A stretch of DNA of 64,000 nt from Escarpia spicata. Taxonomy: Eukaryota > Annelida > Polychaeta > Sabellida > Siboglinidae. Positions 47,023 through 59,920 of the stretch are shown piece after piece. The translations under genes were made by a program, and so were the position numbers. Within the stretch, counting starts at the first letter, position 1. Every line of letters begins with the position of its first letter. Location of the stretch: assembly GCA_963995525.1 (NCBI GenBank), contig OZ023214.1, positions 32,432,387 to 32,496,386 on the forward strand, in the 5' to 3' direction. The notes below the pieces were generated by a model that did not search any database, was not told where the DNA came from, and saw only the letters and a list, made by a program, of their open reading frames with translations.

Positions 47023-48023
47023 GAGTCAGTTGACGAGAGACTGGGTATGTGAGTGAACGATGAGTCAGTGAGTGAGTCCGTGAGTCAGTGAATGAGTGGG
47101 TGAGTAAGTGGGTGAGTAAGTATACATTTTATTCCCGTCATGGATACTTTGGTGATAATTTTACTTCTGTGTTGTTTCATGGAAAGGCCTATTTTTAATT
47201 ACTGCAGCTCTTTCAGAAACGTGTTTGGAAGTATACCTGAAACATAACCCGTAACATTGATAAGTTATCTTTGACTATGCTAACTTTCATATGTGTCCGG
47301 GGATTGGAACTAGGCAACGTATAAGCTAAGAAATGAATATACCTTACTGACGCTGGACATGCATTACAGTTATTTTATTTAGATAATACCATTGTTCTTA
47401 ATCGAAAACAAGTTAAATGTTTAGGAATACGTATTAAACATGATTTAATTTGCAACTGTACACAAATATGGAGTTTGTATTGTTTTTTTAATATTTCATT
47501 TCCATAAATGGTTCTTCATTTCATAATTATCTACGTATGTTGTTTAATAATATGGTCGACAACACGTTTGATGTTTAGTCAATGTACACGAATCTATTGT
47601 ACCGATGCTGGTGTTTATAAAACATTGACCAAACATGATATTAACGAGTCAAAATGAACAAACAACATTCAAAAATAGGCAATACTAGACTGTTAACAAG
47701 TGATCACCCTGGACACTTTGTGATGGCGCTGGACACGGGTTGGGCAGAACTGACTCAAAGAACATTGGTGTTTCTTACAACTGAATAAACATAATTGAAG
47801 TGGATGCATTTTTAAAGGGATCTAGGCATGCTCGTGCAACGTTTCCGATTTTATCTGGAGGTATGCCTATTTCATATCACCAATAGTGTGCGTAATTATA
47901 CATGTATATATGAGTATGAATTTAGAGTTTGTGGATCCGTTGACACTGAGTTGTCACACGTGTCACACGCTCACGTGATATAACCATATCCTTAGTGAAG
48001 GGTTTGTAGGTAGAACTACCTTG

Positions 48024-48920
48024 TCAGAAACTCGTCAAGCACTTGCTGTGTCCGCTTTTTGAACTTGCCATCTGGCAGGACAATGCCAATTTGTCGCTAC
48101 TCGGCCACATTACTGTCAGTCTCTTGGATCTTAGTTTAAAAGGACTATTTTGTTGCATGTCACAAAAGCAGAGTTTAATGCTTTTGAAGCGGACAATAAC
48201 ATCAGGGTTCAGTATTGGCTGACAAAACAAGCAGGTTATGATTTTTGTATTTGGATTTCCCTCACACAATTTCGCATGCAGGTATTGAAGATCAAATGTA
48301 TTTTCCGTCTTCAACTGCTTCTTTTTATCATTAGTCACCGCAAACTACTTCCTGACAGGAAATATATCCGGCCTGTTTTTTCAACTCAATCCATTCTAAC
48401 TGCAGACAACCGTCCCACGTGTTGTGTCTTGTCATGCGAGATACTGATTGTGGCAGTCCAGTTGCAACGTCTTAACGATCATGCTCCCTTTCGTCCGACT
48501 TATTTTTAAGTGACGTCCGAAGAACAGTGTCCGCTTTGTCTTGACGGGACTGGTTTACAATGCTAACAAAAGTGCTGCATGCAAGGGCAGGGTGGGCCTC
48601 TCTTATTTAATGCGTTTAAGGGCTTGGTGCGACATTCGTCAGAATAACGTAAGCATAGTAGCATTCGGTGGAACGTCCGTTGTGGACGTTGTATAATTGT
48701 TTAAAATCAGCTTCTACTAGATTGCAAGTATTGCAATATAATTGTTTCTTCAAGGCCCATGCATGTTGTCTCAGCTTCTCCATCCCCTCCCCCAAAGCAG
48801 TGACTTGCGTGTAGGCAGATGACTTCATTGTTCCTTGGTATGTGTTCAGTAGATGGTGTAATAACACAATTTGTTTCGCCGGCTCAGAATCCTTGTGGCA
48901 CTTGTGGATGTAGTTGTAGT
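48024..48920 (-). pseudogene. Degenerate coding trace on minus strand (unit 2 copy)
   Basis: Upstream segment (about 48920-48616): LLHHLLNTYQGTMKSSAYTQ, GEGMEKLRQHAWALKKQLYC, NTCNLVEADFKQLYNVHNGR. Downstream segment (48338-48024): TNDKKKQLKTENTFDLQYLH, CLFCQPILNPDVIVRFKS. It is better preserved than the unit 1 copy. Two CxxC pairs suggest a zinc-binding element protein, but no family is recognised. A plus-strand frame (48150-48509) overlaps and is less conserved. Confidence 0.4.
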
Positions 48921-51000
48921 ACGTTTTTTCTTCATAATTACATTTTACATAACGGTATAACTAATAACTGTAAATGCAACATGTTAGTACTTATAGCATA
49001 AATTATGAAGGGTAAGCCGTGTAACATAATGTCCTTCAAGTTACGGCCAATAAATACATTCGCGACGGAACGTGAAGAATATTTGGGGGATGAGGCTCAC
49101 CAAAAAAACACCAATTGCACCTGCTTTAGGCATACGAAAAACCTCAAATTGCCCCCCGTTAGAGGCTCTCAAATACCGGCGCCTTAGAAATAGTATGTGA
49201 TAGTTTTGTAATGTAAATGCAATTACTGTTACAATTATTAGTATTATTACATGCAGGAACACACCTTAATTCCCATAACTGCGTGCCCAGCGTCATCGCC
49301 AAGTGTAATGTCTATATTTCTACAAACATATTTATCAAGTTCGATCAAGTTATATTCTACCGATAAACTAGCTTTGTTACCTTCTTTTCCAAATGTAAAC
49401 TGCGAGCTCCTACATAAAGTAAATTAGTAATAAAAACGGTAACGTTTTGACAGTAACTACCGAATAACCATGTCACCATATTTTGTATGCAAACATTACA
49501 TTTCTCACAAAACTATGTATGAATTGGTTTGATTTATAAAAACCGCAAAATATTCCTTACACATCAAGACCGTATATTAGAGTACCGGTTCTAATTACTG
49601 CACCGATATATATTTTGGTCAATTTGCGTGTCCACCGTCATCAAGCAGCTTAGACATCTGGGTGTCTCGCAGTTCAGTTTGCTCGCAAAATATGTCGGCT
49701 TAGAGTCGGAAAAGCTTTTGTTTGCATGGAGACATCAGCCTTTGATGCATTCCCCATTTTAATTCTTCTAAATCAAAGTATATATGCGCTCTGAGCGGTG
49801 TTTTTAAATTTTCGCTATGATGACGTTGGACACGCCACCATTTCGTTTTTTATTTGATCAAGAAATATATTGGAAATATTGGAAAGGCCATCGAGGGAAT
49901 TAAAGCAGGATGGTAGCTGGTAGGCATGAGGAAGTATATGTTTTGTAGGTAGCCTTTTTCGTCGATGACGCTGGACATTCACTTACAGAGCCACCCTACA
50001 TGTTTAAACTGTAATGTGCTCTATTTTCCTCAAATTTAGATTCTATCCCATACTTTTTTTTTAGGATTCCTTCGTTAACTTTATAAGAAAAGAAAACATG
50101 TCGAAATACCCAGCAATAGCAATGGTAAATTAATACAGTGGACCAATCTAAACCGATGACGCTGGACACGCAAAAAGTGGTCATCATAGAAAACACATTG
50201 TGATGTTTTTATTTGTTGTTTTGTAAACATGATTTTGTTTCTGTACACTGCCAAGATATACCCCATTTGCACTGTGAAATCAGAAATAGGAACTATAGCA
50301 TTGATTTTGTATGATAGCGCTTCCAAATTTGGAAAGGTCAATTGGACATGCCATTTTGGCCGTGTTTGGCTCCTTACGTCCACCTTTTGCCATTTAAAAA
50401 ATAAGAAAGATGGAAAAATTATATATTTCCTGAAGGCTCCTACTTAGTCCAAATTTTGGTGAAATTTTTGTAAGCCTGACTTTATAATTCACGATGTGAG
50501 AGACAAAGTATTTTTACCTATTGTACACTTTTTGGGGCATTGGCCCCAATACTCTTATATACAGCTGTGGCACCTGGCCTAAGCACTGGGCACCACAGTT
50601 CAACTTCTTCACTATTTGACACAGGCTGGTCAGTCACAATGTTGTGTTCAAGCAACTGCCTGGATCATCGAACCTAATTCTTATTCCTGACACCAAGCCA
50701 GGGGCAATCACCACCGGATTGCATGCAATAATGGTAATTAATATCCCGTTATAAAGTTAACTGCAAGTTAATTGTTATTTTATTAATTGTATTAAATTAA
50801 ATGAACCACTTCCGGTAAAGTTAATTAATTAAATAATATTAATCGGTCATTTCCTTGAAAGTTAATTAATTAAATTTAATTAACTTCATTTAGTTAACTG
50901 AATTGCCACATTAACAATTATCAACTGATAGTAACCCATGTGTGATTGCAATATGATTGGCAACTTGAAATAGGCAGTAAACTTTTATTGAACGTTTCTA

Positions 51001-54000
51001 TTAAAGGTGACATGAACAGGTTGAAATAAATGTTATAGTAAATAGAATATATATAAATTAAGATAATCGTGTAGTCCCAAAAAAATTAGTTCTCATAAAA
51101 TCACGCAAATAAGAATGCATCCTCACACACCGCCTCTGAAATTTTATCTTCGGGAGTTTCCGTGAGTGTGACGTCATATGTGTCATAGAAGCTGGCGGCT
51201 GATCGAAGTTGGCCATGTTATTCAGCGGTTGTCGCACTGTTGCCTTCGATTAAACCAGTCATTGTATATTGGATTATAGCTATGGAAATGCTTCGGCGAA
51301 GAGTTGTTTGTTTTCGATCGAATGCCAAAGACAATAAATGAGAGGATTATAAACAGATAAATCGACTGGATTTGATGACCATATCATCACCATCGCAACT
51401 TCAAAGTTGGACTCGCATCTACTACGTCTTTGTCAGTGTGATCATGTTGATTGTAGTTGTTTCGTGAAGGATACAGCAGTTTGTGAATTCGAGTAATACA
51501 AGTAACAGTGACATTATCCATCATTCTGACTATTGTCAAGAGAACCACAAAAAAGACACGAAGTTTGACGTCCCCAAAACAAAGTAGCGAGCTGCGAAGG
51601 CGAAGCAACTTGGTTTTGAGTCAAGGTAAGCCAAATCCAAGAAGAGTGACACAACTTAGGCGTAGCTGCGATTTATTTGCTACACCTCATTTGTATTTAT
51701 TAGTTGTACTTGATTATGTGTTATACTTGTTAACCGCATACAAATTTACTCAGAATATTTCAATACCAGCAATGAACTCTCAGTTTTTGGAGCGCACATC
51801 TGCAAATGGAAAGGTACCATTCGTTAACTGAAGCTGAGCACTTCGCCTTCGCTTCAAAGAATGTCGTTCAACTCCTCGGCTCGACTGTTATTAATAATTA
51901 TTACTGGCTTGGCAGTTCGCGAACATGTCTTTCTAGCGTGTATACAATACATTTGGCCATGTTGTTGGATATTTATATTTTCTATAACCTGGACTGTTAC
52001 TTCTTGTTTTGTTTGATATCAGGAGTGTGGGTATATTATAAATGTGGAGAATTTTGCGTGTCATAACATCGCGTCCAATGGCAATGCTTAATTCCATGAC
52101 ACCTTTGTATTGTGTCTTTTTTCTTCCGTCTGACTCCTTCGGTAAATGTTTATGTTGAACTGGCAGCTACCATTCTTAATAAACCTGGTTGGCATATCAT
52201 CATTCAGTGTAAAAGTGCTATGGAAATATATGTTTTTGACTATATCCACTACATCATCGTAATTGCATAAATAGCAAGGTGCAACTCAACTGTACACTGA
52301 ATAGTTACTTTCTACGCTGCAATTAAACTATCAAATGCTATTAAAATAAATTTATTTTAATTGTGTATTTCTTGACTGCAACATAGTATGGTAAGGGGAT
52401 ACTCATTTCAATCCAACAACAATTATTATGTGGTATACCTTAGTGTGCTCAGATTTTAGCAATACCAACACATCAAATCAATTTATTTTGCAACAACAAC
52501 AACATAGCAGTATACATACATAAAACAACCGTTTAAAAATAAAGTTGTGTTGCATGGTGGTCACATGGCATGTAATATGCCGTCTTCCTGTGAACCCATA
52601 AACATATATTTCGAATTATATTTACGCATACGTATACGATGATTATCACGAGTGTATGATATATTTTGTATGACAACGGACTGACAACGGACTGGGGATG
52701 CGATGGAGAGAGAAACGAATTATTGTAGGAAATTAGTTAGAAAACAATTATAAGAAATTTGTGCGGATCCAAACATTAATATATAAAGTAAACAAATATT
52801 TTATTGCACTCCGCACATCTGGTTATTTTATATTTAAGGTTATTTGTTTTTATTATACTGATGTATAGTTGGTTTGTATTTCAGTATTGCTATTGTATTT
52901 CAGTATTGCTATTGCTGACAAATCAGGGGATGAGGAAACTCTATCGTCTTCAACTCTTACATGTGAACTCTTTCACATTTTCTATTGTGCATAGAACAAT
53001 GTGCACCAGACAGTGCTGAATAGAAATTTGGAGACACTTGCTGTGAGAGAGCAGTCGAGCATACATGATTATGTATCAACAAGAAAATGAAATGAAAAAT
53101 TACAACATGCCTAATAATATTGCATGCTTCGTTGGACTGCAATAAAAAAAATTAGTTTTGTTTCTCAATACTGTTATAGCTTAAGCTCATTCGTTAGAAA
53201 CATATCATTTACTTTACATTATACACTACTACTGACAATCATCAATATATATATATATATAACTATACTCCTGTGATGATATATACCCTACATCTAATTT
53301 TGAAAGAAACACATTTACAATAAAAATCAACTGTCAAATAAAAGTAGCAAGTGATGTTAGTATTTTTATAATCAGCTTTCTGTTGATGCAGGATGTTCAC
53401 CTTTTTATAAAAAAAATTTTGTTTAACTAAGAGAATTACTATATTACAAAATTCCTTGTATGTATGTATTGTATAGTAAAAAGGCTATTGTGTTTACACA
53501 ATTCTATGAATAATATTGTAGTCAAGTACTTAAGTCAACAAACATAAAAAATTACCTCTAATTCTGTTCCATCATACATTATCATGATGTATAGCTGATA
53601 CGCAAAATCGTGATGTGGGTCTTTTGTGAAATGTTCTTAAACAATTGTAACTGCAATGACATGTATATTTTGGATTCTTTACGTAAATCATCACATTAAA
53701 ATGTGACATGTAAACAACCTAACACATTTACGAACCTATTTTGATCAATATAGCCATTGATAAGCAAACTGGTGTGACTAATTACATAGAGATTGGATAG
53801 TACTACGGATTATGAACATACACAAATAACAGTGGGACAAAAGCAATGCCTGCTCCCGAAGCTGTCAGCGGCGAAATATCGACTCGAACGTGTCAGTCCC
53901 GCTTGTCAATACACGTTGCATTACGGCTATTGTGATGAATTTAGGTTCCTGTTACCGAACATGCGGTCGCCTTATCATCTCTGGATGACATCATCCCAGC

Positions 54001-54760
54001 AGCACAACCAAATTATTTAGTGTTTTCAAAAATCAAGCCGCCTTGTCGTCGGAAGTAATTGAAATCTTTGAATCACTCAATGACATTGTCATTGACAGCG
54101 TCAGTGAAATCACTGAATCAGTGAATGGCTAGCTTGCACAATTCTGTCAGTTGCGCACATCATATTAATACTATTACACTATGATACAGTTATACGTATA
54201 GACGTTGTATTTGACGTTGAAAATTATCCGTGTGATTCTGTATAATGTCATGAATGTTTTTTCCGTTTCCAATAAAACTCGATGTTCGGTCCGTGTATCT
54301 GAAGTTGTCGTTTGTCACCGGCGACAACGACAGTCTCAAAATGTTCCTTTTTATATCGTCGTCATCATCGTACATGTCATAAACTTTCCTGAGTGACGTC
54401 TATTGCCAATTGTTCATCGCTGTATGCGGCAACAGTCCTACAAGTCCTCACATTTGCGACACAACTCTCCAAATCCGAATCACAAGAATCTTACGCCGTG
54501 TCTTCCATGTTTCCAGTGGTGAGACAGATTTGGGCTATGGCACATATTACGTCACAGTACTTTTCCAAGCGGCAGTCAGGCACACTCTTTCATTTGGGAT
54601 TTAATTCGGAAATCTGTCAAATATGCTGATTTTTACACATTAAACTGCGTGTATATATTATCTAAGGAACCTATCAGGTATTACACCTGTCTAAATAGCG
54701 TCATGTTAGTATGTTATTTATTTGGTTAAAATATAAAATTTATGTTCATGTCACCTTTAA
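51001..54760. mobile_element. TTAA-target DNA transposon (Kolobok/piggyBac-type), 3.75 kb
   Basis: The element 51005-54756 starts AGGTGACATGAACA and ends with its reverse complement (14-base inverted repeat), flanked on both sides by TTAA. Unit 1 has the unoccupied site with a single TTAA at 41863-41866 in the same context (...TGAACGTTGCTATTAACACC). TTAA targets occur in piggyBac and Kolobok; a TTAAAGG start resembles the Xenopus T2/Kolobok group. No transposase was recognised among its short open frames (51508-51831, 53793-54020, 54393-54629), so it is probably non-autonomous or decayed. Confidence 0.8.
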
Positions 54761-55196
54761 AACCGTCGAAGCGCAAATCACCATATAAATAGTTAGCTAT
54801 TAATAAAAAAACAAAGGTAACACTGTAAAGAAATTTGTTTGTCTAGAGCAGTTCGTTTTTTTTTGCCAAACTTACACTTTTTGACGAAAATGATCCATAT
54901 GTAGTATATACATGAAATCGATTAAGTTGTATGTTACTAGGCTAAAGTTTAACAGCAGGTGAAACGGTGAAGGTCGAGTCGCTAATTAAATCATACAGTT
55001 TCGCCAGCGCTCACTGAAATTCTGTAAAGGTTCACGCATTCGGAACCAACAACATGAACGACAATAGCAACGCCCACACTGGTTACTGTTGTTCTTGTGC
55101 TCTTGTCCTACATCCGTAATTCAAGGGTTACTGTGGGACACTTTTCACAGTAGCAAGCTTCGTCCTAAAATAACATGTTTACGTCTTCGCCGCACT

Positions 55197-55203
55197 ATAA
55201 AAC
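55197..55203 (+). promoter_or_regulatory. TATA box of secreted-peptide gene 2
   Basis: TATAAAA in the same CCGCACTATAAAACTCGAG context as gene 1. The downstream 5' UTR is nearly identical to that of gene 1. Confidence 0.75.
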
Positions 55204-55293
55204 TCGAGTTATGCTGAGTATGGTGGCATATTTCAAGGCGAGATCTTCCAGTGAACTTCGGATCAATAGACGTCAGGGTACGATATATAGAAG

Positions 55294-57112
55294 ATGACTC
55301 AAGTGTTGACTGCCTTCGGGCTAGTGCTGGTCGTCGCGGTCTTGCAGACTGCCAATTCCATGCCTGCGGAGGATGCGCAAGAACTGCGTTTGCTGAAGGA
55401 ATTCCTCAGGGTATGTATGACGGAAATGACGGGCGGGTTAAGCGGTACAGCTTCTAATCCATTTGATCACAGTCATCTTTTATAGTATAAAATATATTTA
55501 TATTAATGCATTAACAGCCCAAATCGTCTTATAAATCTAACTTGCGTATGCGAGTAGATTAACGTTTTCCTCTTAGACGGCTTAAATATCGAGAGCCAAA
55601 CTTTCAGGGATTAATTCACGATCCCTAGAATAGGACGTAAGACCTATAACTTTTCAAAATATCCCAAATATGTCAAGATTATCATATATCAGTTGTTCGG
55701 AACGCAAAAAGATAATGTGCGCGTAATACGTAAAATGTAACCTAACAATTGTAGGAACCACATGCGCGGGATAAATACTTCGAGAAAACGGCCCCTGCGT
55801 CATGGACTTAGCAATATGAAGTAGACGTTGGTACAGTAATGCTTATGTCTACATTCATGCCGCTATTGACTATACGAATATTATTTGACAAGTCTACACT
55901 ATCACGACTAGGGCCTATCGATGGAGGTGAACTTCACATTATCTCCGACCTTCGTCATTTTGAACAGACAACGAGTACCTGCGGGTGCGTTACGGTGTTT
56001 ATGTAACGATGTTGTGTGTTTTGTAACATTTGGTCAATATTAATATCACGACTGTCATCTGTCAAGGCATCCCGTCAGGTGACGGGCACTTTGGTAGTGT
56101 ATTTTTTTTTAACCACACTACAATAAATCACGTTGACGGTTATCTGTTTAATGTTAGTGTTTTGGGCGAATATAACGTTTCAATTGCATGCTGTGGCAGT
56201 GTGACTTTGACAGATCTGTTGACTTGACATACGGACTAACTTGAATCACACTCGAGTAGCGTAATATCACGACTTTAGACGATGTGGGGTTCAAATAGGT
56301 GACTCGAGACTTGTCTTGGACTTGAATGCCATTGAATATATTTAGTCTTGTTGTAACTTGCCAATTTGTGACTTGGCAGGTTGTGACTATCCAACGAATC
56401 TGGTGACCTAACTCGTAAATAAAACTAGACATTTTATTGGATAGGCAGCACCGAATACAATAATGAATAAATTATTAACGAAACGGTGTACCCTTACCGT
56501 GGCGCATCGTAAATCGGAATGAGGCGCGGCTGCGGGATGGAGGTGGGAGCGAACGCCAAGAGTTTTCGCAAAAAACTAAAATCCAGTTGCTGTTTATACC
56601 TGAAATACTTTATACATTAAATCAGATGAAATGTGCAGTGTTTGGGAAGACAGGCAGCCTTCCGAATAGTGTGCGTCTCGATCCTGTTACGATATATTTA
56701 CAATTGTGCTTAATTGATTTGATTGTAGAGCAACATCGAGAGAAAATCAGATATTCGATTTGTCTCAGACGAGCCCAATTACTCCGTCGAACCTACTGGT
56801 GACTACCCAACAGAAGCTCCGCCAGAGTGGAGCGAAGAGGAGGGAAACAACAAGAATGGGAGCATAGACGATGCAAGCAGTGACATTTCAGCGAGCGATT
56901 ATGAAGGGTCCGACGAAGAGGAATTCATGAAGGAGGTCTTTGGCAAGGTGTACCACAAACTGAATGAGCAGTCGAATCGTCTGGAGGAGCTATGGGGGCT
57001 AATAAAGGACACGAGGGTCGCAATTGTCGGCCGTCTAGACGACATCCTGAAAAGGAGAGACGCTCGTCGAGGCAGACAAGGACGCAAAGGACAAGGCACG
57101 CCACCACCCTAG
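55294..57112 (+). CDS. Small secreted protein, family copy 2 (166 aa, two coding exons)
   Basis: Exon 1 (55294-55410) gives the signal peptide MTQVLTAFGLVLVVAVLQTA, then NSMPAEDAQELRLLKEFLR. Exon 2 (56729-57112) uses the same acceptor and phase as copy 1. Residues 40 to about 113 are identical to copy 1, down to the DNA. The helix and tail then differ at about 12 residues and lose one Gly-X-Y triplet (GRQ-GRK-GQG remains). The stop TAG is in the same place, again 45 bases before a CCAAAC|GTAAGT donor. Retained open frame, promoter and splice sites argue that both copies are functional. Confidence 0.75.
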
Positions 57113-57966
57113 CCAGGGGGATCCGAAGAAGACAACGTCCAAGCATCGCCGCCAAACGTAAGTTTTCATTCGGATGCATTCAGACTGACACTGTAACTTG
57201 GCACGGTAAGTGTTTCTCCTCCCACGTGCCGAACTAGCAATGCTCACTCGCTTCTTTGCGTCCTTCACCATTGATCTACCAATTGGTGATGCAGTAAAAT
57301 CCCACAAAGGTTGTTATTTGTAGTTTTTTTCGTACGTGTTTGTGATATGCTTTTCTCCGTGTTGAAGAAAGAGCAAAGCAATTAATTGAGTAGTGAACCA
57401 CTGTACTGAGGGCGCGACTATGATTTTACATTCGCTCGCCACCGAGAATTGCAATACGCAAATGCCGACAGCAGAACAGAAATTAATTGTTCAGCAGGAA
57501 TAAAATACTGTGATGATCATTACTGCTATTTTTGGTTTGTTGTTTTCTGGGAATGTGCAAGCCACATCATTACTGTGTACAATATTTTATTTGACAGCTA
57601 TATGACATCACACACAAATCATTGTTATCAGGAGAGGCAAATTTTGGTGAACCAATGTCAGAAAATATATTTGCAATTAATAATTGTATATATATTTGTT
57701 GGGGACATTAAAACATTATTATAACACCTCGCACGTTAGATAGTTGAACTGCTGTTCTGTTGCTTTATGAACCATACCGGAGATTCATCAGACTCTTCAA
57801 TGTCAGGATTTGCTTCTAAGATTTGTGCCGAACTTGCGCCTATTATTTGTTTTCGAATTTGTGACGTTCTACGCCTAACTAAAATACACACAGAAGATTT
57901 CATATTAATCTAAGCTCATCCTAATATATTTGTTAGAGGGATATTAACATAGTCATTTTGTCACAG

Positions 57967-58610
57967 GAAGACGTCCACACAGAAGTGATCAGTCCAACAG
58001 CGCTGGGCGTTGATCTATTTCCACTCGTCATCAGTCTCCTTCCTGCTCGCTGCTGAGTGTTGCGGTCTGGATTGGCAACAGCCCACTGGACTGCCGTTTT
58101 GCAAGACAGGTCGCACTATATACGATCCTTTAACTACACACTTACCCAGTTGACATATATCTCGCACACGACATGACACACATTGTTGTTTGATAATGTT
58201 GTATCACCATCGTTCATCACATTGTGCTTTCTCTCCCTTTCCGGACCTTTATGTTGCCAAACAAAAAAGGGAGTTTGCGCTTTGAAACAAAGCACGATGC
58301 CGACTTGATACTACTTACATGTCTTATTTTCCGCAGTGGGAAATTACTCTTTGATGTTGTTACGAGTCATTGAGCGTTTTGTATCCAGAAGTCCGGAGTT
58401 CGCCTTGTCTAGTGATGCTTCAGGATGCAACCAACTTACTTGGCGTATATACTGAATAACTGTACTTATATATCAAACACTTTTCAATATTGGTGTAGTA
58501 AAAAGGTAGCATTTACACAATTCTATCTTTATTGTTTCACGTTATTATTAGAAAACACAATACTCAAATAGCAAGCGTCGTTCGGCTATTTGCAATAAAT
58601 GTGTATCTAA
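57967..58610 (+). other. 3' exon (UTR) and poly(A) signal of gene 2
   Basis: The acceptor TTTTGTCACAG precedes 57967. Sequence is almost identical to 45443-45840. AATAAA lies at 58594-58599. Confidence 0.6.
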
Positions 58611-58983
58611 CCGCCAGAGTATTGTTCTCATTATCATGCCTCGTTTAGAACCGAGTACGCGAGGAATTTGGATTGGTCTGAGTGGCGTTTGCATAATCCG
58701 AATTTGATTACAAAATGATCACTGCTGCGTATGAAAAGTTAGACCGTAATTTTGCAAGAGTGGTAGTCACAAGTTTATCAATCATTCGCATACGCTAATC
58801 TCGCCCAAATGAGACCTCCATGGCTTTGGTAGTAACTATTTCTGCGTCCGGCAGTCTTTATAACTAGAAATTTGACAAGAACCAGACGTTTATTTTTGAC
58901 CCCAAAAAATAACAAATAATGAAACAATAAACAAATATGTTATTATTATATAATAATACAAGTGTGCATTCATCTTTATTTGA

Positions 58984-59189
58984 TATATATATATATGTCA
59001 TCAAATATATTTATCAAATAAAGATGTATTATTATATAATAAATTATATTTGTTTATTGTATACATATATATATATATACATACATATATATATATATAC
59101 ATACATATATATATGTTTGTGTGTACATACGAACGTGCGTGCGTACATGAGTGTATGTATGTGTGTATGTAATTAGTATATTCTCAATC

Positions 59190-59285
<96 letters not shown>

Positions 59286-59286
59286 C
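58984..59286. repeat. TA-rich repeat and ~100-base (CA)n microsatellite
   Basis: (TA)n blocks with an imperfect ATCAAATA/TATTTGAT palindrome (58975-59030) are followed by (CA)n at 59188-59286. This corresponds to the assembly gap in unit 1. Confidence 0.95.
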
Positions 59287-59683
59287 CAATAGGCAAAGTA
59301 GGTCTCCTACTGACGGTCAGTCTATTTAATATTTCACTGTTCAAAACAATCGGCCCACAATTGTTAAGCTGAAATATATATTTTTATCACATATTCTGCA
59401 TAAAACCACACAAATCCGTATGACGTTTTTAATTGGTTAATCGCCTCAGAGCAGCATTCCTGTTCAAATCGAGGGTCGTTAGTTATGAGACTAAGAAATA
59501 TACTTACATCATCAAAGATATACGAAATTAGCCAAGGTTTAGGTAGGAATGACAAAGTTTACAAACATCAAACGAAATCTCAAATTATTGCTCACTATGA
59601 ATCTGTACGATGAGGGTAGGTTTAGCTAAACTGTACACTATTAAATAGTTAGCTGGGTATTGAAGATAGTTTGACCTAACAAG

Positions 59684-59920
59684 ATGACCATCGAAGAACG
59701 TATTTGCAAATATGAACATTATATCATTAACAAAACACGTCAGGGGTTATCTGGACAGCAGGCGGGAAAAAGAAAATTGGACGCCCAACGGAAACGCGGA
59801 ACCATCGCAAAGGAGCTAACAGCGTGCAGCCCGAATTGTGACACCATCGCCAGGCGGGATGCTGACAATGCTCTTGTTGAAGCCGTATACATGTCCCTCC
59901 GGAGGCACGAAATGGTCTGA
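59684..59920 (+). CDS. Hypothetical 78-codon open frame conserved in both units
   Basis: Reads MTIEERICKYEHYIINKTRQ, then a basic segment AGKRKLDAQRKRG, then TIAKELTACSPNCDTIARRD and ADNALVEAVYMSLRRHEMV. The unit 1 copy keeps the frame after one indel. It could be an exon, a decayed transposase DNA-binding region, or chance. It has no signal peptide, and the GTGAGT-rich tail abuts it. No family is recognised. Confidence 0.3.
   Translation: MTIEERICKYEHYIINKTRQGLSGQQAGKRKLDAQRKRGTIAKELTACSPNCDTIARRDADNALVEAVYMSLRRHEMV

Larger units (their letters stand above)
34327..47115. repeat. Tandem duplication unit 1 (~12.8 kb)
   Basis: Aligns in order with 47127-60110. Matching blocks: 34330-37090 with 47135-49660; 41405-41890 with 50560-51000; 42190-46295 with 54790-58800; 46505-47115 with 59395-60110. 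Intron-level identity looks like roughly 85-97% by eye. Unit-1-only material is an orphan promoter (37110-37475), a dispersed repeat with nested LINEs (37500-41400) and about 300 bases near 41890-42185. Confidence 0.85.
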
